Shown here piece after piece: positions 26,668-35,668 of a stretch of DNA of 64,000 nucleotides. Under the pieces are notes generated by a model. The model ran no database searches and was not told the origin of the DNA. It saw only the letters and a list, made by a program, of their open reading frames with translations. The position numbers were made by a program, and so were the translations under genes. Positions within the stretch are counted from its first letter, which is position 1, and the number at the start of each line of letters is the position of its first letter. The DNA lies in contig CAJUDZ010000003.1 in NCBI GenBank assembly GCA_910584965.1, positions 1-64,000 of the forward strand, written 5' to 3'. Source of the stretch: an uncultured Lachnospiraceae bacterium. GTDB taxonomy: Bacteria; Bacillota; Clostridia; Lachnospirales; Lachnospiraceae.

Positions 26668-28041
26668 GTGAAACGGACAGAATCTTTAAAAAGACTTATT
26701 ATATCGGAGTTTCCGCTGATCGGGCTTTTGGTGCAGATGGGGATATATGCTTATTACTGGATGACGGCTTATTACCCGTTTTTGCATACGCACCGGGCTT
26801 TAAGGTATTATTTTAAAGGGCATGTGCTGATGCTGCTCGTCTATCTGGTGTTGTTATATTTCTTTACGAGTACCTACGGCGGCCTGAAAATCGGGTATCT
26901 GAAACCGGTGGATGTATATTTTTCACAGTTTTTTTCCCTGTTGGGCGTCAACGTCATTTCCTATATCCAGATTTCTCTGATGGCGAACTGGCTTGTAGCC
27001 CCGGCGCCGATCGTAAAAACGATGCTGATACAGCTTATACTGGCGGCAGTGTGGGTCTATGTCGGGAACATGCTTTATCGGAAGGTTTTTCCGCCGCGGG
27101 AAATTCTGCTCGTGTATGGGGAACGGTCGATCGAGGATATCGTGGCGAAATTCGATTCGAGGAAAGATAAGTATCGGATTAACGGGTGTATCAATGTTTC
27201 CGAGGGAACGGAGAAGATTCAGGAGGAAATTCTGGCGGGCTATGGCGCGGTCGTATTGTGGGACATTCCGGCAGGTCAGAGAAATGATCTGCTGAAATTC
27301 TGTTACAGCCGGTCGATCAGGGTCTACATGATGCCGAAGATTTCGGATGTCCTGATTCAGGGCTCCGACCAGCTTCACCTTTTCGATGCGCCGATTATGC
27401 TGATCAGGGAATACGCGCTGAAGGCGGAACAGCGGATTATCAAACGCTTTATCGATCTGATCTGTTCTGTGCTGCTTTTGATTATCGCTTCACCGATTAT
27501 GCTGATAACGGCAATCGTGATCAGGCTTTACGATAAGGGGCCTGTCCTGTATAAGCAGATTCGCTGCACACAGGATGCCAGGGAATTTTATATTCTGAAG
27601 TTCCGCAGTATGCGGGTGGATGCGGAAAAAGACGGCGTCGCAAGACTTGCGGCAAAGAACGACGACCGGATTACGCCGATCGGTAAATTTATCCGGGCGG
27701 TGCGCATCGACGAACTGCCCCAGCTTTTCAATATTTTAAAAGGGGACATGTCCTTTATCGGGCCGCGGCCGGAACGGCCGGAAATCATCGCTCAGTATGT
27801 GGAAGAGATGCCGGAGTTTGTTTTCCGCATGAAAGTGAAAGCGGGGCTGGCGGGATATGCGCAGGTCTACGGAAAGTACAATACGACGCCGTATGATAAA
27901 TTAAAACTTGATTTAACTTATATAGAAAATTATTCGGTCTGGCTGGATTTGAAGCTGATGCTTCTGACCCTGAAAATTTTATTTAAGCCTGAGAGCACGG
28001 AAGGCGTGGAGAGCGGGCAGACGACTGCGAAGAAACAGTGA
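26668..28041 (+). CDS. Initiating polyprenyl-phosphate sugar-1-phosphate transferase
   Basis: This 457-residue protein starts at GTG behind GAGGTGTTAG. Four or five N-terminal membrane segments are followed by a CoA-binding-like fold and the C-terminal bacterial sugar transferase domain: KRFIDLICSVLLLIIASP, YKQIRCTQ, FKFRSMR-like FRSMRVDAE, RIDELPQLFNILKGDMSFIGPRPE. It loads the first sugar phosphate on undecaprenyl phosphate and so starts the repeat unit of the exopolysaccharide or capsule. Confidence 0.94.
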   Translation: MKRTESLKRLIISEFPLIGLLVQMGIYAYYWMTAYYPFLHTHRALRYYFKGHVLMLLVYLVLLYFFTSTYGGLKIGYLKPVDVYFSQFFSLLGVNVISYIQISLMANWLVAPAPIVKTMLIQLILAAVWVYVGNMLYRKVFPPREILLVYGERSIEDIVAKFDSRKDKYRINGCINVSEGTEKIQEEILAGYGAVVLWDIPAGQRNDLLKFCYSRSIRVYMMPKISDVLIQGSDQLHLFDAPIMLIREYALKAEQRIIKRFIDLICSVLLLIIASPIMLITAIVIRLYDKGPVLYKQIRCTQDAREFYILKFRSMRVDAEKDGVARLAAKNDDRITPIGKFIRAVRIDELPQLFNILKGDMSFIGPRPERPEIIAQYVEEMPEFVFRMKVKAGLAGYAQVYGKYNTTPYDKLKLDLTYIENYSVWLDLKLMLLTLKILFKPESTEGVESGQTTAKKQ

Positions 28042-28102
28042 AGACGGCAGCCGGGAGGTCTTTTGCTTTGTACGGCATGGAATGACAGGAAGGTATGGTA
28101 TC

Positions 28103-29161
28103 ATGAAATACGGGAATGAAGGAATGGACTGCAAAAAATATGTTCTTCTTTTTCTGGGCAAAGCCTGGATTGCGGCGCTGGCGGCGGTTCTGGGCGGTGT
28201 TCTGGGCGGGGGTATTTACCTTTTTTCCCATGTGGCGATTAACGGCAATCGGGAATACCGGGCGGTATCCAAAATTTATCTGACCTTTGCGCCGGATGAG
28301 AGCGGAGAAATTTATCAGGCCTATAACGGCTATACATGGAATGACCTGATGGCGACGGAGCCGATTTTGAATACGACGATGGCATATCTGCCGGAGGATT
28401 ATACGGAAGAAGAAGTAACAGCGGCTATCCGGGCCGAGATTCTTTCCGATCTGCGCCTGCTGACGATTACGGTTACGACGACGAGTCCGGAACGGACGGC
28501 GGAGATTTTAAAGGCCGCGGATTTATCTTTGGTAGAGCTCGGAAAGCGGGCAAAGGAGTTTCGTAAGATTGAGATCTACCAGGAAACGGAGCCGGCGCTT
28601 GTGGCGGCGGACCCGCGGTTATTACAGGCGGTGATTGTCGGGGCTGCGCTTGCGCTCACGCTGACGCTGCTTGCCATGGCGCTTCGCTATGTGCTGGATG
28701 ATAAAATTTATGTGCCGGGAGATTTAAAGTGTATTACGGCGCTTCCCTTTGCGGGATTTTATTTCGGAGGGGAAGCCGGTGAAGGGAATCTGTCCGGAGA
28801 GGGCGGAGGAAAGGCGGCAGCCGGTGAGGGAAAGGCACAAGAAACCATAAAGCGTGCCGGAGAGAAAAAGCTGGCTGAAAACCTGCAGAAAGATTTGGAA
28901 CGGAACCGGGCGTATCTGACGGAAAAATTCGGAACGCTGATTGTTTATGAACCGGAGAAAAATCAGACGGCGGCGGAAGGGATCTATGATGATCTGCGGA
29001 AGGCAGACGGCATACTGCTTTCGGTTCCATACGGAAAGATGGACAGGACGACGCTCGGTTATCGTCTGGAGCAGATGGCGTTACAGGAATGTAAAATTGC
29101 GGGCATCCTGATACGGGATGCCGATATGAGGCTGTTAAAATGGTATTACAATCACCTGTAA
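28103..29161 (+). CDS. Wzz-like chain-length protein with degenerate kinase-like tail
   Basis: The 352 residues begin with a membrane segment (about 15-46), then an extracellular Wzz-type domain and a second membrane segment (about 173-197). A Gly/Glu/Lys-rich linker follows (about 220-260). The last 90 residues (EKFGTLIVYEPEKNQTAAEG, ADGILLSVPYGKMDRTTL, KIAGILIRDAD) resemble the C-terminal half of a bacterial tyrosine kinase, but there is no Walker A motif and no Tyr cluster. It probably sets polymer length. The ATG at 28103 is preferred for AGGAAGG upstream. The next gene overlaps its end by 22 bases. Confidence 0.78.
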   Translation: MKYGNEGMDCKKYVLLFLGKAWIAALAAVLGGVLGGGIYLFSHVAINGNREYRAVSKIYLTFAPDESGEIYQAYNGYTWNDLMATEPILNTTMAYLPEDYTEEEVTAAIRAEILSDLRLLTITVTTTSPERTAEILKAADLSLVELGKRAKEFRKIEIYQETEPALVAADPRLLQAVIVGAALALTLTLLAMALRYVLDDKIYVPGDLKCITALPFAGFYFGGEAGEGNLSGEGGGKAAAGEGKAQETIKRAGEKKLAENLQKDLERNRAYLTEKFGTLIVYEPEKNQTAAEGIYDDLRKADGILLSVPYGKMDRTTLGYRLEQMALQECKIAGILIRDADMRLLKWYYNHL

Positions 29162-29946
29162 AAGTCCAGGTCCTGGTATCTTCCGTGAACAAGGATACGA
29201 AGGCGCTGGCGGAGAAAATGAAAATAGAGACAAACGCTGTCATCGTCAATCAGTGTGACGGTTACGGTTATCGGGAATGGCATACCAAGTCCTGCCGGAT
29301 ACAGAGTTTCGACATGGCCGAGCGGGGTGTGGGATTGAGCCGGAATACGGCGCTTCTTCATGCGGGGGCGGATATCTGCCTGTTTTCGGACGAGGATATT
29401 GTTCTGGAAAAAGGATATCGGGATATTATCCGGTCGGCCTATGAACGGTACCCCGACGCGGACATGATTCTGTTCAATGTCCGGGTGTCGCCCGAACGGA
29501 GGACTTACTGGAACGAGCAGGACAAGCGGATTCGCTGGTACAATTACGGGCGCTATCCGGCATACAGCGTTTCCGGGAAACTGGAGGCGTTTCGAAGGGC
29601 GAATGTGCATTTTTCCCTGTTATTCGGCGGAGGTGCGAAGTACAGCAACGGAGAGGACAGCCTGTTTTTGAAAGACTGCCTGAAAGCGGGCCTGCGCATT
29701 TATGCGGTGTCCGGCTGTATTGGGGAGGAAGTGCCGAGGGAATCGGGAGGATCAACCTGGTTTCATGGATTTACCGAGAAATTTTTTACAGACAGGGGCG
29801 TGCTCTATCATTATCTGTATGGGGGGCTTGCCAGAGTTTTTGCGTTTCGCTTTCTTTTCAGGAACAGGAAAGAAATGTGCGCCAAGATGCCGCTGCAAAA
29901 GGCTTACCGGCTGATGGCAGAAGGCATTCGTTCACAGAAAAACTGA
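29140..29946 (+). CDS. GT2-like glycosyltransferase
   Basis: This protein of 268 residues has a GT-A-like arrangement: VLVSSVNKDTKALAEKM, GVGLSRNTAL, a metal-binding FSDEDI and the acid-rich GEDSLFLKDCLK that often carries the catalytic base in GT2 enzymes. It starts inside the end of the Wzz-like gene with GAGG nine bases upstream. Substrates are unknown. It has no clear membrane segment. Confidence 0.82.
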   Translation: MVLQSPVKVQVLVSSVNKDTKALAEKMKIETNAVIVNQCDGYGYREWHTKSCRIQSFDMAERGVGLSRNTALLHAGADICLFSDEDIVLEKGYRDIIRSAYERYPDADMILFNVRVSPERRTYWNEQDKRIRWYNYGRYPAYSVSGKLEAFRRANVHFSLLFGGGAKYSNGEDSLFLKDCLKAGLRIYAVSGCIGEEVPRESGGSTWFHGFTEKFFTDRGVLYHYLYGGLARVFAFRFLFRNRKEMCAKMPLQKAYRLMAEGIRSQKN

Positions 29947-29967
29947 AAGAAGGGATAAGGGGTCTAC

Positions 29968-31074
29968 ATGGTTTTGTATCTAGCGGTCGCGGCGGGAACG
30001 GCGCTTCTCGCGGTTATGGTCGAGAATCATCCGGTTTTATTGCCGTACAGGGTGACGAGGCAGCAGATGTGCAACAGAGTCTGCCTTCTGGCAGTTTTCC
30101 TCATTCTTTTTGCGCTGTCGGCATGCAGGATGAATGTGGGAAATGATTATGCCAAATACGTAGAGTTTATGCACCTTGTCAATTCCAATGCCTATGTTCC
30201 TACGGAACCGGGATTTAATCTGCTCGTGAAAATCGTGTATGGAATATCGGGCTTTGAAAATTTTCTGTTCGTATTTGCGGTCTATGCTTTTGTGACAATT
30301 TTTCTTTTTCTGCTGGCGATCTATGAGCAGAGCGACGATTTCCCGATGACTTATTTTCTTTTCATGGCGCTCGGCTACTATTTCCAGACGTTCAGCACCG
30401 TGCGCTATTATCTGGCGCTGGCGGCTGCACTTTATTCCATGAAATTTGTGATACGCAGACAGTGGGGCAGATTTCTTCTGCTTGTTGTGCTGGGCAGTTT
30501 TTTTCACAAGTCTCTGCTTGTCATACTGCCGCTATATTTTCTGGCCTCCGTTACCTGGAAAAAATGGCAGCTTGCGTTAATCGGCCTTTTCTGTACGACA
30601 TTTCTGTTTTGGCAGGATTTTTATCTGAAAGTAGTTGTATTTCTGTATCCGACTTATGAGGATACGGAATATTTGACGGGCGGTACGAGCTATATCAACA
30701 TTCTGCGGTGCCTGGGCGTGCTTGTCCTGTCGCTGTTTTATTACCGGAAAAGCATAAATGGAAACCGGCGGATGCAGTTTTACTTTTATCTGAATCTGGG
30801 CGCGCTTGTCCTGTATGTGTTTTGTTCTTTTCTGCCGATTATTTCCCGCATCGGATATTACCTGACGGTCAGTCATATTTTGTTTCTGCCTGCGTTGTTA
30901 CGGGAAACGGAAAACGTCAGATGGAGGAAACTGCTGCGGGCGGGAATGATTCTTGCGGCGGTTCTGTACTTTGCGATTTTTATGAGCCGGGCTTATGACG
31001 ACGGGCTGCTGATTCTGCCCTATAAGAGCTTTTTCTTTCACGATATGGTGAACATTTTGTCGGATATGAATTAG
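29968..31074 (+). CDS. EpsG-family polysaccharide polymerase-like protein
   Basis: The 368-residue polytopic protein has about ten membrane segments. GNDYAKYVEFM near residue 56, EPGFNLLVKI and STVRYYLALAAAL (about 143-155) fit the EpsG family, which takes the role of the Wzy polymerase in exopolysaccharide operons. It would join lipid-linked repeat units outside the membrane. AAGGGGT precedes the ATG. No flippase gene is seen in the cluster. Confidence 0.88.
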   Translation: MVLYLAVAAGTALLAVMVENHPVLLPYRVTRQQMCNRVCLLAVFLILFALSACRMNVGNDYAKYVEFMHLVNSNAYVPTEPGFNLLVKIVYGISGFENFLFVFAVYAFVTIFLFLLAIYEQSDDFPMTYFLFMALGYYFQTFSTVRYYLALAAALYSMKFVIRRQWGRFLLLVVLGSFFHKSLLVILPLYFLASVTWKKWQLALIGLFCTTFLFWQDFYLKVVVFLYPTYEDTEYLTGGTSYINILRCLGVLVLSLFYYRKSINGNRRMQFYFYLNLGALVLYVFCSFLPIISRIGYYLTVSHILFLPALLRETENVRWRKLLRAGMILAAVLYFAIFMSRAYDDGLLILPYKSFFFHDMVNILSDMN

Positions 31075-31144
31075 GATGGTATTAACCGCATGTGATCGGG
31101 GTGAAAAGAAGCGCCGGTTTGCGTATTAAGGAAGGTGGGCGGCG

Positions 31145-31963
31145 ATGAAACCGGAATTTTCCATATTGGTGATCTGCTTAAATCCGGGCGATAAGCTGGG
31201 AATGACGCTGGAGAGCATTCGAAAGCAGACATACCGGAACTATGAAGTAATTGTGAAAGACGGGCTGTCCGATGACGGTTCCGCAGCATATGCAAGGGCG
31301 GCCGCAGAAGGATTTCCGGCGCTGCGGGTGTTTGAAAAAAAAGACGGCGGTATTTATGATGCGATGAATCAGGCGGTACAGGCCGCGGAGGGAAAATTCG
31401 TATATTTTTTGAACTGCGGGGACCGGTTTTATCATGAAAAAGCGCTGGAGGAAGTGTCCGGGCTGATTGCGGCGCATCCTGTGGAAACGGGAATCTATTA
31501 CGGAAATATTTTTGAACGGCTGACGGGACGCGAAGTGGCATCCAATCCCCGGCTGGACGCGTTTGGATGCTACCGGAATGTACCCTGTCATCAGGCTTGT
31601 TTTTATGACAGGAAGCTGCTGCTTGCGCACCCCTTTGATACAAAATACCGTGTCAGGGCGGATTATGAGCAGTTCCTCTGGTGTTTTTTTGCGAAGACGC
31701 CAAAGAAAACGTCTTTCATATACGGTGATATTCTGATCGCCGATTATGAGGGAGGGGGATTTTCGGAAACAAAAAAGAACCGCCGGATTTCCGCGGCGGA
31801 ACACAGAGAGATCGTCGGAAAATATATGTCTGCGGGGCAGATTTGGAAATACAGGATGATTTTGTGGGCGACGTTTGCGCCCCTTCGGACATGGCTTGCG
31901 AAAAACAGGGCGACATCCGGTCTGTACAATGGACTGAAGAAAAAAATTTATGGGAAGGGATAG
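31145..31963 (+). CDS. GT2 glycosyltransferase, WcaE-like
   Basis: This 272-residue enzyme has FSILVICLNPGDKLG, VKDGLSDDGS, the subfamily motif KDGGIYDAMNQAV and FLNCGDRFY for metal binding. YRVRADYEQFLW is the late acidic motif. This pattern is that of the WcaE/EpsE-like branch of GT2. GGAAGGTGGG precedes the start. Confidence 0.9.
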   Translation: MKPEFSILVICLNPGDKLGMTLESIRKQTYRNYEVIVKDGLSDDGSAAYARAAAEGFPALRVFEKKDGGIYDAMNQAVQAAEGKFVYFLNCGDRFYHEKALEEVSGLIAAHPVETGIYYGNIFERLTGREVASNPRLDAFGCYRNVPCHQACFYDRKLLLAHPFDTKYRVRADYEQFLWCFFAKTPKKTSFIYGDILIADYEGGGFSETKKNRRISAAEHREIVGKYMSAGQIWKYRMILWATFAPLRTWLAKNRATSGLYNGLKKKIYGKG

Positions 31964-31974
31964 GGTGTTGAGGG

Positions 31975-33261
31975 ATGAAGGTGCTTTGGGTATGTAATAT
32001 AATGCTTCCGGCAATAGCGAAACAGTTAGGACTTCCATACAGCAGCAGAGAGGGGTGGCTGACCGCAACGCTGGACAGGGTTTTACAGGAGCAGCATCGT
32101 CATCGGATAACATTGGGAATTGCATTTCCGGTGACAGAAGAAATAGGGAATATGAACAGGGAACTGGTGCTCGCAGGAGACGAGACCTGTGCCTGCTATG
32201 GTTTTGTGGAAAATTTGAGCACGCCGGAACAGTACGACAGCAGAATCGAAAAGAGAATGAAGGAAATTATTACGGACTTCGAGCCGGATATGATACATAT
32301 TTTCGGCACGGAGTTTCCGCATACGCTGGCCTGTGTGCGCGCTTTCCGGAATCCGGGGAAGACACTGATCGGCTTACAGGGCCTGATTTCCGCCTGTGCG
32401 GCAGCATACATGGCCGATCTTCCGGGGAAGATACAAAGAAGAACTACGTTTCGGGATTTGGTCAGGAAGGACGGTCTCAAACAGCAGCAGAAGAAGTTTG
32501 CCAAAAGAGGACTGTATGAAAAGGAAGCGCTGCGCCTGACGCAGCATGTGGCCGGAAGAACGGACTTTGACAGGGAGACGGCGGCGAAGATCAATCCGGA
32601 CGCCAGGTATCATTTTCTGAATGAAACGATGCGCAGCTGCTTTTACCGGGACAGATGGAAGCGGAATGCCTGTGTTCCGTACAGCATCTTTTTAAGCCAG
32701 GGGGATTATCCGCTCAAAGGATTCCACTATCTGTTACAGGCGATGCCGGCGGTGCTGGCACAGTATCCGGAGGCACATGTCTATGTGGCCGGGAATAATA
32801 TTCTCAGGGGCAATACGACGCAGGATAATATAAAACTCTCGGGTTACGGAAAATATTTGAGAAAGCTGATCAGAGAAAATCAGCTGAAAGAAAAAGTAAC
32901 CATGCTCGGCATGCTGGACGAAGAAGGCATGAAAGAACAGTTTTTGAAGAGCCATGTTTTTGTCTGTCCTTCCGCTATGGAAAATTCGCCCAATTCACTT
33001 GGGGAAGCGATGCTTCTTGGCGTGCCCTGTGTGGCGGCGGATGTGGGCGGCATTCACAACATTCTGATCAGCGGCGGAGACGGTATTTTATATCCGGCCG
33101 GAAACGTGGATATGCTGGCGGAGAAAATCATCGAAATTTTCACGAAAGAAGCGATTACCGAGAAATATTCGGATAATGCCAGAAGACATGCGCGGGAGAC
33201 CCATGATGCGGACCAGAACTACTATAAGCTGATACGGATTTATCAGGAGATCATAGGTTGA
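31975..33261 (+). CDS. GT4 glycosyltransferase
   Basis: This 428-residue GT-B protein has an N-terminal acceptor domain (KVLWVCNIMLP) and a C-terminal donor domain with LKGFHYLLQAM, VHVYVAG-like AHVYVAGN, VTMLGMLDEEGM and the retaining-GT4 motif AMENSPNSLGEAMLLGVPCVAADVGG. It transfers a sugar from a nucleotide donor with retention. The 3' end of the gene forms the left arm of the palindromic repeat at 33256. Confidence 0.93.
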   Translation: MKVLWVCNIMLPAIAKQLGLPYSSREGWLTATLDRVLQEQHRHRITLGIAFPVTEEIGNMNRELVLAGDETCACYGFVENLSTPEQYDSRIEKRMKEIITDFEPDMIHIFGTEFPHTLACVRAFRNPGKTLIGLQGLISACAAAYMADLPGKIQRRTTFRDLVRKDGLKQQQKKFAKRGLYEKEALRLTQHVAGRTDFDRETAAKINPDARYHFLNETMRSCFYRDRWKRNACVPYSIFLSQGDYPLKGFHYLLQAMPAVLAQYPEAHVYVAGNNILRGNTTQDNIKLSGYGKYLRKLIRENQLKEKVTMLGMLDEEGMKEQFLKSHVFVCPSAMENSPNSLGEAMLLGVPCVAADVGGIHNILISGGDGILYPAGNVDMLAEKIIEIFTKEAITEKYSDNARRHARETHDADQNYYKLIRIYQEIIG

Positions 33262-33316
33262 AAAATCAGAGATTTTTCAACCGCGAATTTGGGCTTGCAG
33301 CCCAAAGTTCGCAGGC
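33256..33316. repeat. Intergenic palindromic repeat, copy A
   Basis: GGTTGAAAAATC (33256-33267) pairs perfectly with GATTTTTCAACC (33271-33282) over loop AGA. GCGAATTTGGGCT (33283-33295) pairs with AGCCCAAAGTTCGC (33299-33312) with one bulged G. AGGC follows. There is no T-run, so it is not a typical terminator. It overlaps the last two codons and stop of the GT4 gene. Confidence 0.85.
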
Positions 33317-33401
33317 AGAATAAAAGGCAAAGTTATCAGGATGAAAAATCAGAGGTTAGAGAACGGCATGGGAAAAGAAGCGGCGGGGCCGGGGAGGGGT
33401 T

Positions 33402-34583
33402 ATGAAAGTTTGCTTTGTGTCCAATTATATCAATCATCATCAGATACCTTTTTCCAACGCGCTTTATGAGCGGCTGGGAAGCGATTACTGCTTTGTGCAG
33501 ACGATGCCGATGGAAAAGGAACGGGTGGCGATGGGATGGGAAGTGGATGTGAAGACGCTCCCCTATGTACGTTGTCTTTATGAGGAGGAATATGAGTGTC
33601 GTAAAATCATTGCGGAAAGCGATGCGGCGCTGTTTGGCTGGAGTGGGCGGGAGGATATCGCGGAAGAACGCCTCCGTTCCGGGAAACTGACGTTCCGGGT
33701 CAGCGAACGGCTGTACCGGGAAGGTCAGTGGAAGGCGGTTTCCCCGCGGGGGCTTGTGGCAAAATACAGAGAACATATCCGGTACCGGAATCAAAATGTG
33801 TATTTGTTATGCGCGGGAGCCTATACCGCATCGGATTTCCATCTGATCGGAGCTTATCCGGGCAAAATGTTCCGCTGGGGATATTTTCCGGAGACGAGAA
33901 TCTATTCGGAAGAACGGTTTGCTTCCCTGAAAAAGGAAGGACCGCTCCAGATCGTCTGGGCCGGCAGGTTTATCCCGTTAAAACACCCGGAATATGTGGT
34001 GAAACTCGGAGAATGTCTGCTGAAAAAGGGATATGACTTCAGGGTGCATATGCTGGGAAGCGGAGAGATGGAGCCGGAAATCCGGGAACAGGTCAAACGG
34101 GCCGGTCTGGCGGAGCGGTTTGTATTTTACGGCTATAAAGAACCGGATAAAGTCCGGGACGTGATGGAACGTTGTCATATCCATCTTTTTACGAGCAATT
34201 ATCTGGAAGGATGGGGCGCGGTCGTCAACGAAGGGATGAACAGCGGCTGTGTGGAAGTGGTGAATGCTCAGGTCGGCGCGGCGCCGTATCTGATCAGGCA
34301 CGGAAAGAACGGTCTGGTTTACCCGGACGATTCTTATTCTGAAATGGAAGCGTTGGTACTCGATCTGTTTGAACATTGGGAAGAACGCAGGCAGATGGGA
34401 TATGCCGCTTACCGGACGATCGCCGGGGAGTGGAACGCGGAGCATGCGGCGGCGGAATTTCTGCGGTTTGCGCAGAGGCTGGCAGACGGACAGGTCGTGC
34501 CGGCAGCCGAAGGGCCGCTCAGTCCGGCGCCGGCCGTTTCTCCGGGTAAAATGTACGGGGTCATGATGCGCAGGGAGATATGA
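33402..34583 (+). CDS. GT4-type glycosyltransferase
   Basis: This 393-residue GT-B enzyme has the donor-domain motifs IVWAGRFIPLKHPEYVVKL, FRVHMLGSGEMEPEI, VFYGYKEPDKV and LEGWGAVVNEGMNSGCVEVV, with Glu in the usual EX7E region partly changed (EGMNSGCVEV). The N-terminus reads KVCFVSNYINHHQIPFS. The last 40 residues are Pro/Ala-rich and look dispensable. GGGGAGGGGTT precedes the ATG. The sugar is unknown. Confidence 0.9.
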   Translation: MKVCFVSNYINHHQIPFSNALYERLGSDYCFVQTMPMEKERVAMGWEVDVKTLPYVRCLYEEEYECRKIIAESDAALFGWSGREDIAEERLRSGKLTFRVSERLYREGQWKAVSPRGLVAKYREHIRYRNQNVYLLCAGAYTASDFHLIGAYPGKMFRWGYFPETRIYSEERFASLKKEGPLQIVWAGRFIPLKHPEYVVKLGECLLKKGYDFRVHMLGSGEMEPEIREQVKRAGLAERFVFYGYKEPDKVRDVMERCHIHLFTSNYLEGWGAVVNEGMNSGCVEVVNAQVGAAPYLIRHGKNGLVYPDDSYSEMEALVLDLFEHWEERRQMGYAAYRTIAGEWNAEHAAAEFLRFAQRLADGQVVPAAEGPLSPAPAVSPGKMYGVMMRREI

Positions 34584-34663
34584 GAAGATGGGCTGCCGGC
34601 GCAGCGGTATTCGAAGCGGCGTGAAACAAAATATCCGGGTGACTGGTAACGAAGGAGTTTTAT

Positions 34664-35668
34664 ATGGAAGGGACGAAAATCAGCGTCATTGTACCTGTCT
34701 ATAACAGCCTGAACTGTCTGGAAAGATGTGTGGATTCCATTTGCGGCCAGACTTATGAAAATCTCGAAATTATTCTGGTGGATGACGGCTCTACGGACGG
34801 CACGGGGCAGTTATGCGATATGCTTATGAAGCGGGATAACAGGATTTTCGTATATCATAAAGAAAACGGAGGGGCGTCTTCGGCCCGGAATCTGGGTCTT
34901 GGGAAAGCGTCCGGCGATTACATCGGTTTTGTGGACAGCGACGATTATATTGATGCCGATGTCTACCAGAAGATGGTTATGCTTGCATCCGCCGGGAAAT
35001 ATCCCGTCGTACAGATTTCCAGAGACGAAAGGGATGAGGACGGAAAAAGGCTTGCAGATGTCTGCATACCGCCTGAGAAGGTGCGGTTCTGCGACGCGGA
35101 GACTTTTATCAAAGAGCTGCTGCTCCACCGGGGCGACTGCTCTTTCTGTACGAAACTGATTCGGAAGACATTGTTTGAAAAGCATCGTTTCCCGGAAGGA
35201 GAACTGAACGAAGATTTTAAACTGCTGGTCGAGCTGCTTCAGGAAATAGAGGGAATCGCTATCTTGCCGGAACAGGGATACCATGTGGTATGCCGGAGCG
35301 ACAGCACAACGAGAAAACGAACTGCGGACAGTTTTTCGCGCGTCTTTCTCGATATCGTAGAGAACGCGGACAGAATGCAGGAATTGATAGACCGGTCTTA
35401 TCCGGCGCTGCATGAATATGCGGTTCGTTTTAATCTGTATCAGCGGCTGGATTACATGCTTCACGTGCCGCTTTTGCAGATGAACGGGAAAAACACTTTT
35501 TACCGGAATGTGAAAAAATATCTCAGAAAGCATGTCCGGGATACGCTTTGCAGCCCTTATCTGACGAAAAAGAATAAAGCGTATCTATTGCTGCTTACGG
35601 CCGCGCCGAAGAGCGTGCGCCGGGTGCATGGATGGAAGATGCGGTTTGGGGAAAAGAAAAATGAGTGA
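34664..35668 (+). CDS. GT2 glycosyltransferase
   Basis: The 334-residue protein carries ISVIVPVYNSLNCLERCVDS, VDDGSTDGT, NGGASSARNLGL and FVDSDDYID, a textbook GT2 A-type domain, and ELNEDFKLLVEL as the late acidic motif. AAGGAG precedes the ATG. Its end overlaps the start of the following GT-C gene by eight bases. Confidence 0.93.
   Translation: MEGTKISVIVPVYNSLNCLERCVDSICGQTYENLEIILVDDGSTDGTGQLCDMLMKRDNRIFVYHKENGGASSARNLGLGKASGDYIGFVDSDDYIDADVYQKMVMLASAGKYPVVQISRDERDEDGKRLADVCIPPEKVRFCDAETFIKELLLHRGDCSFCTKLIRKTLFEKHRFPEGELNEDFKLLVELLQEIEGIAILPEQGYHVVCRSDSTTRKRTADSFSRVFLDIVENADRMQELIDRSYPALHEYAVRFNLYQRLDYMLHVPLLQMNGKNTFYRNVKKYLRKHVRDTLCSPYLTKKNKAYLLLLTAAPKSVRRVHGWKMRFGEKKNE

Noticed and set aside
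31178..32125. 315-residue minus-strand open frame
   Set aside because: It is antisense to two clear glycosyltransferase genes and has shadow-type composition.
33256..33316. Rho-independent terminator of the GT4 gene
   Set aside because: The hairpins are strong but no T-run follows on either strand, and the next genes continue in the same direction.
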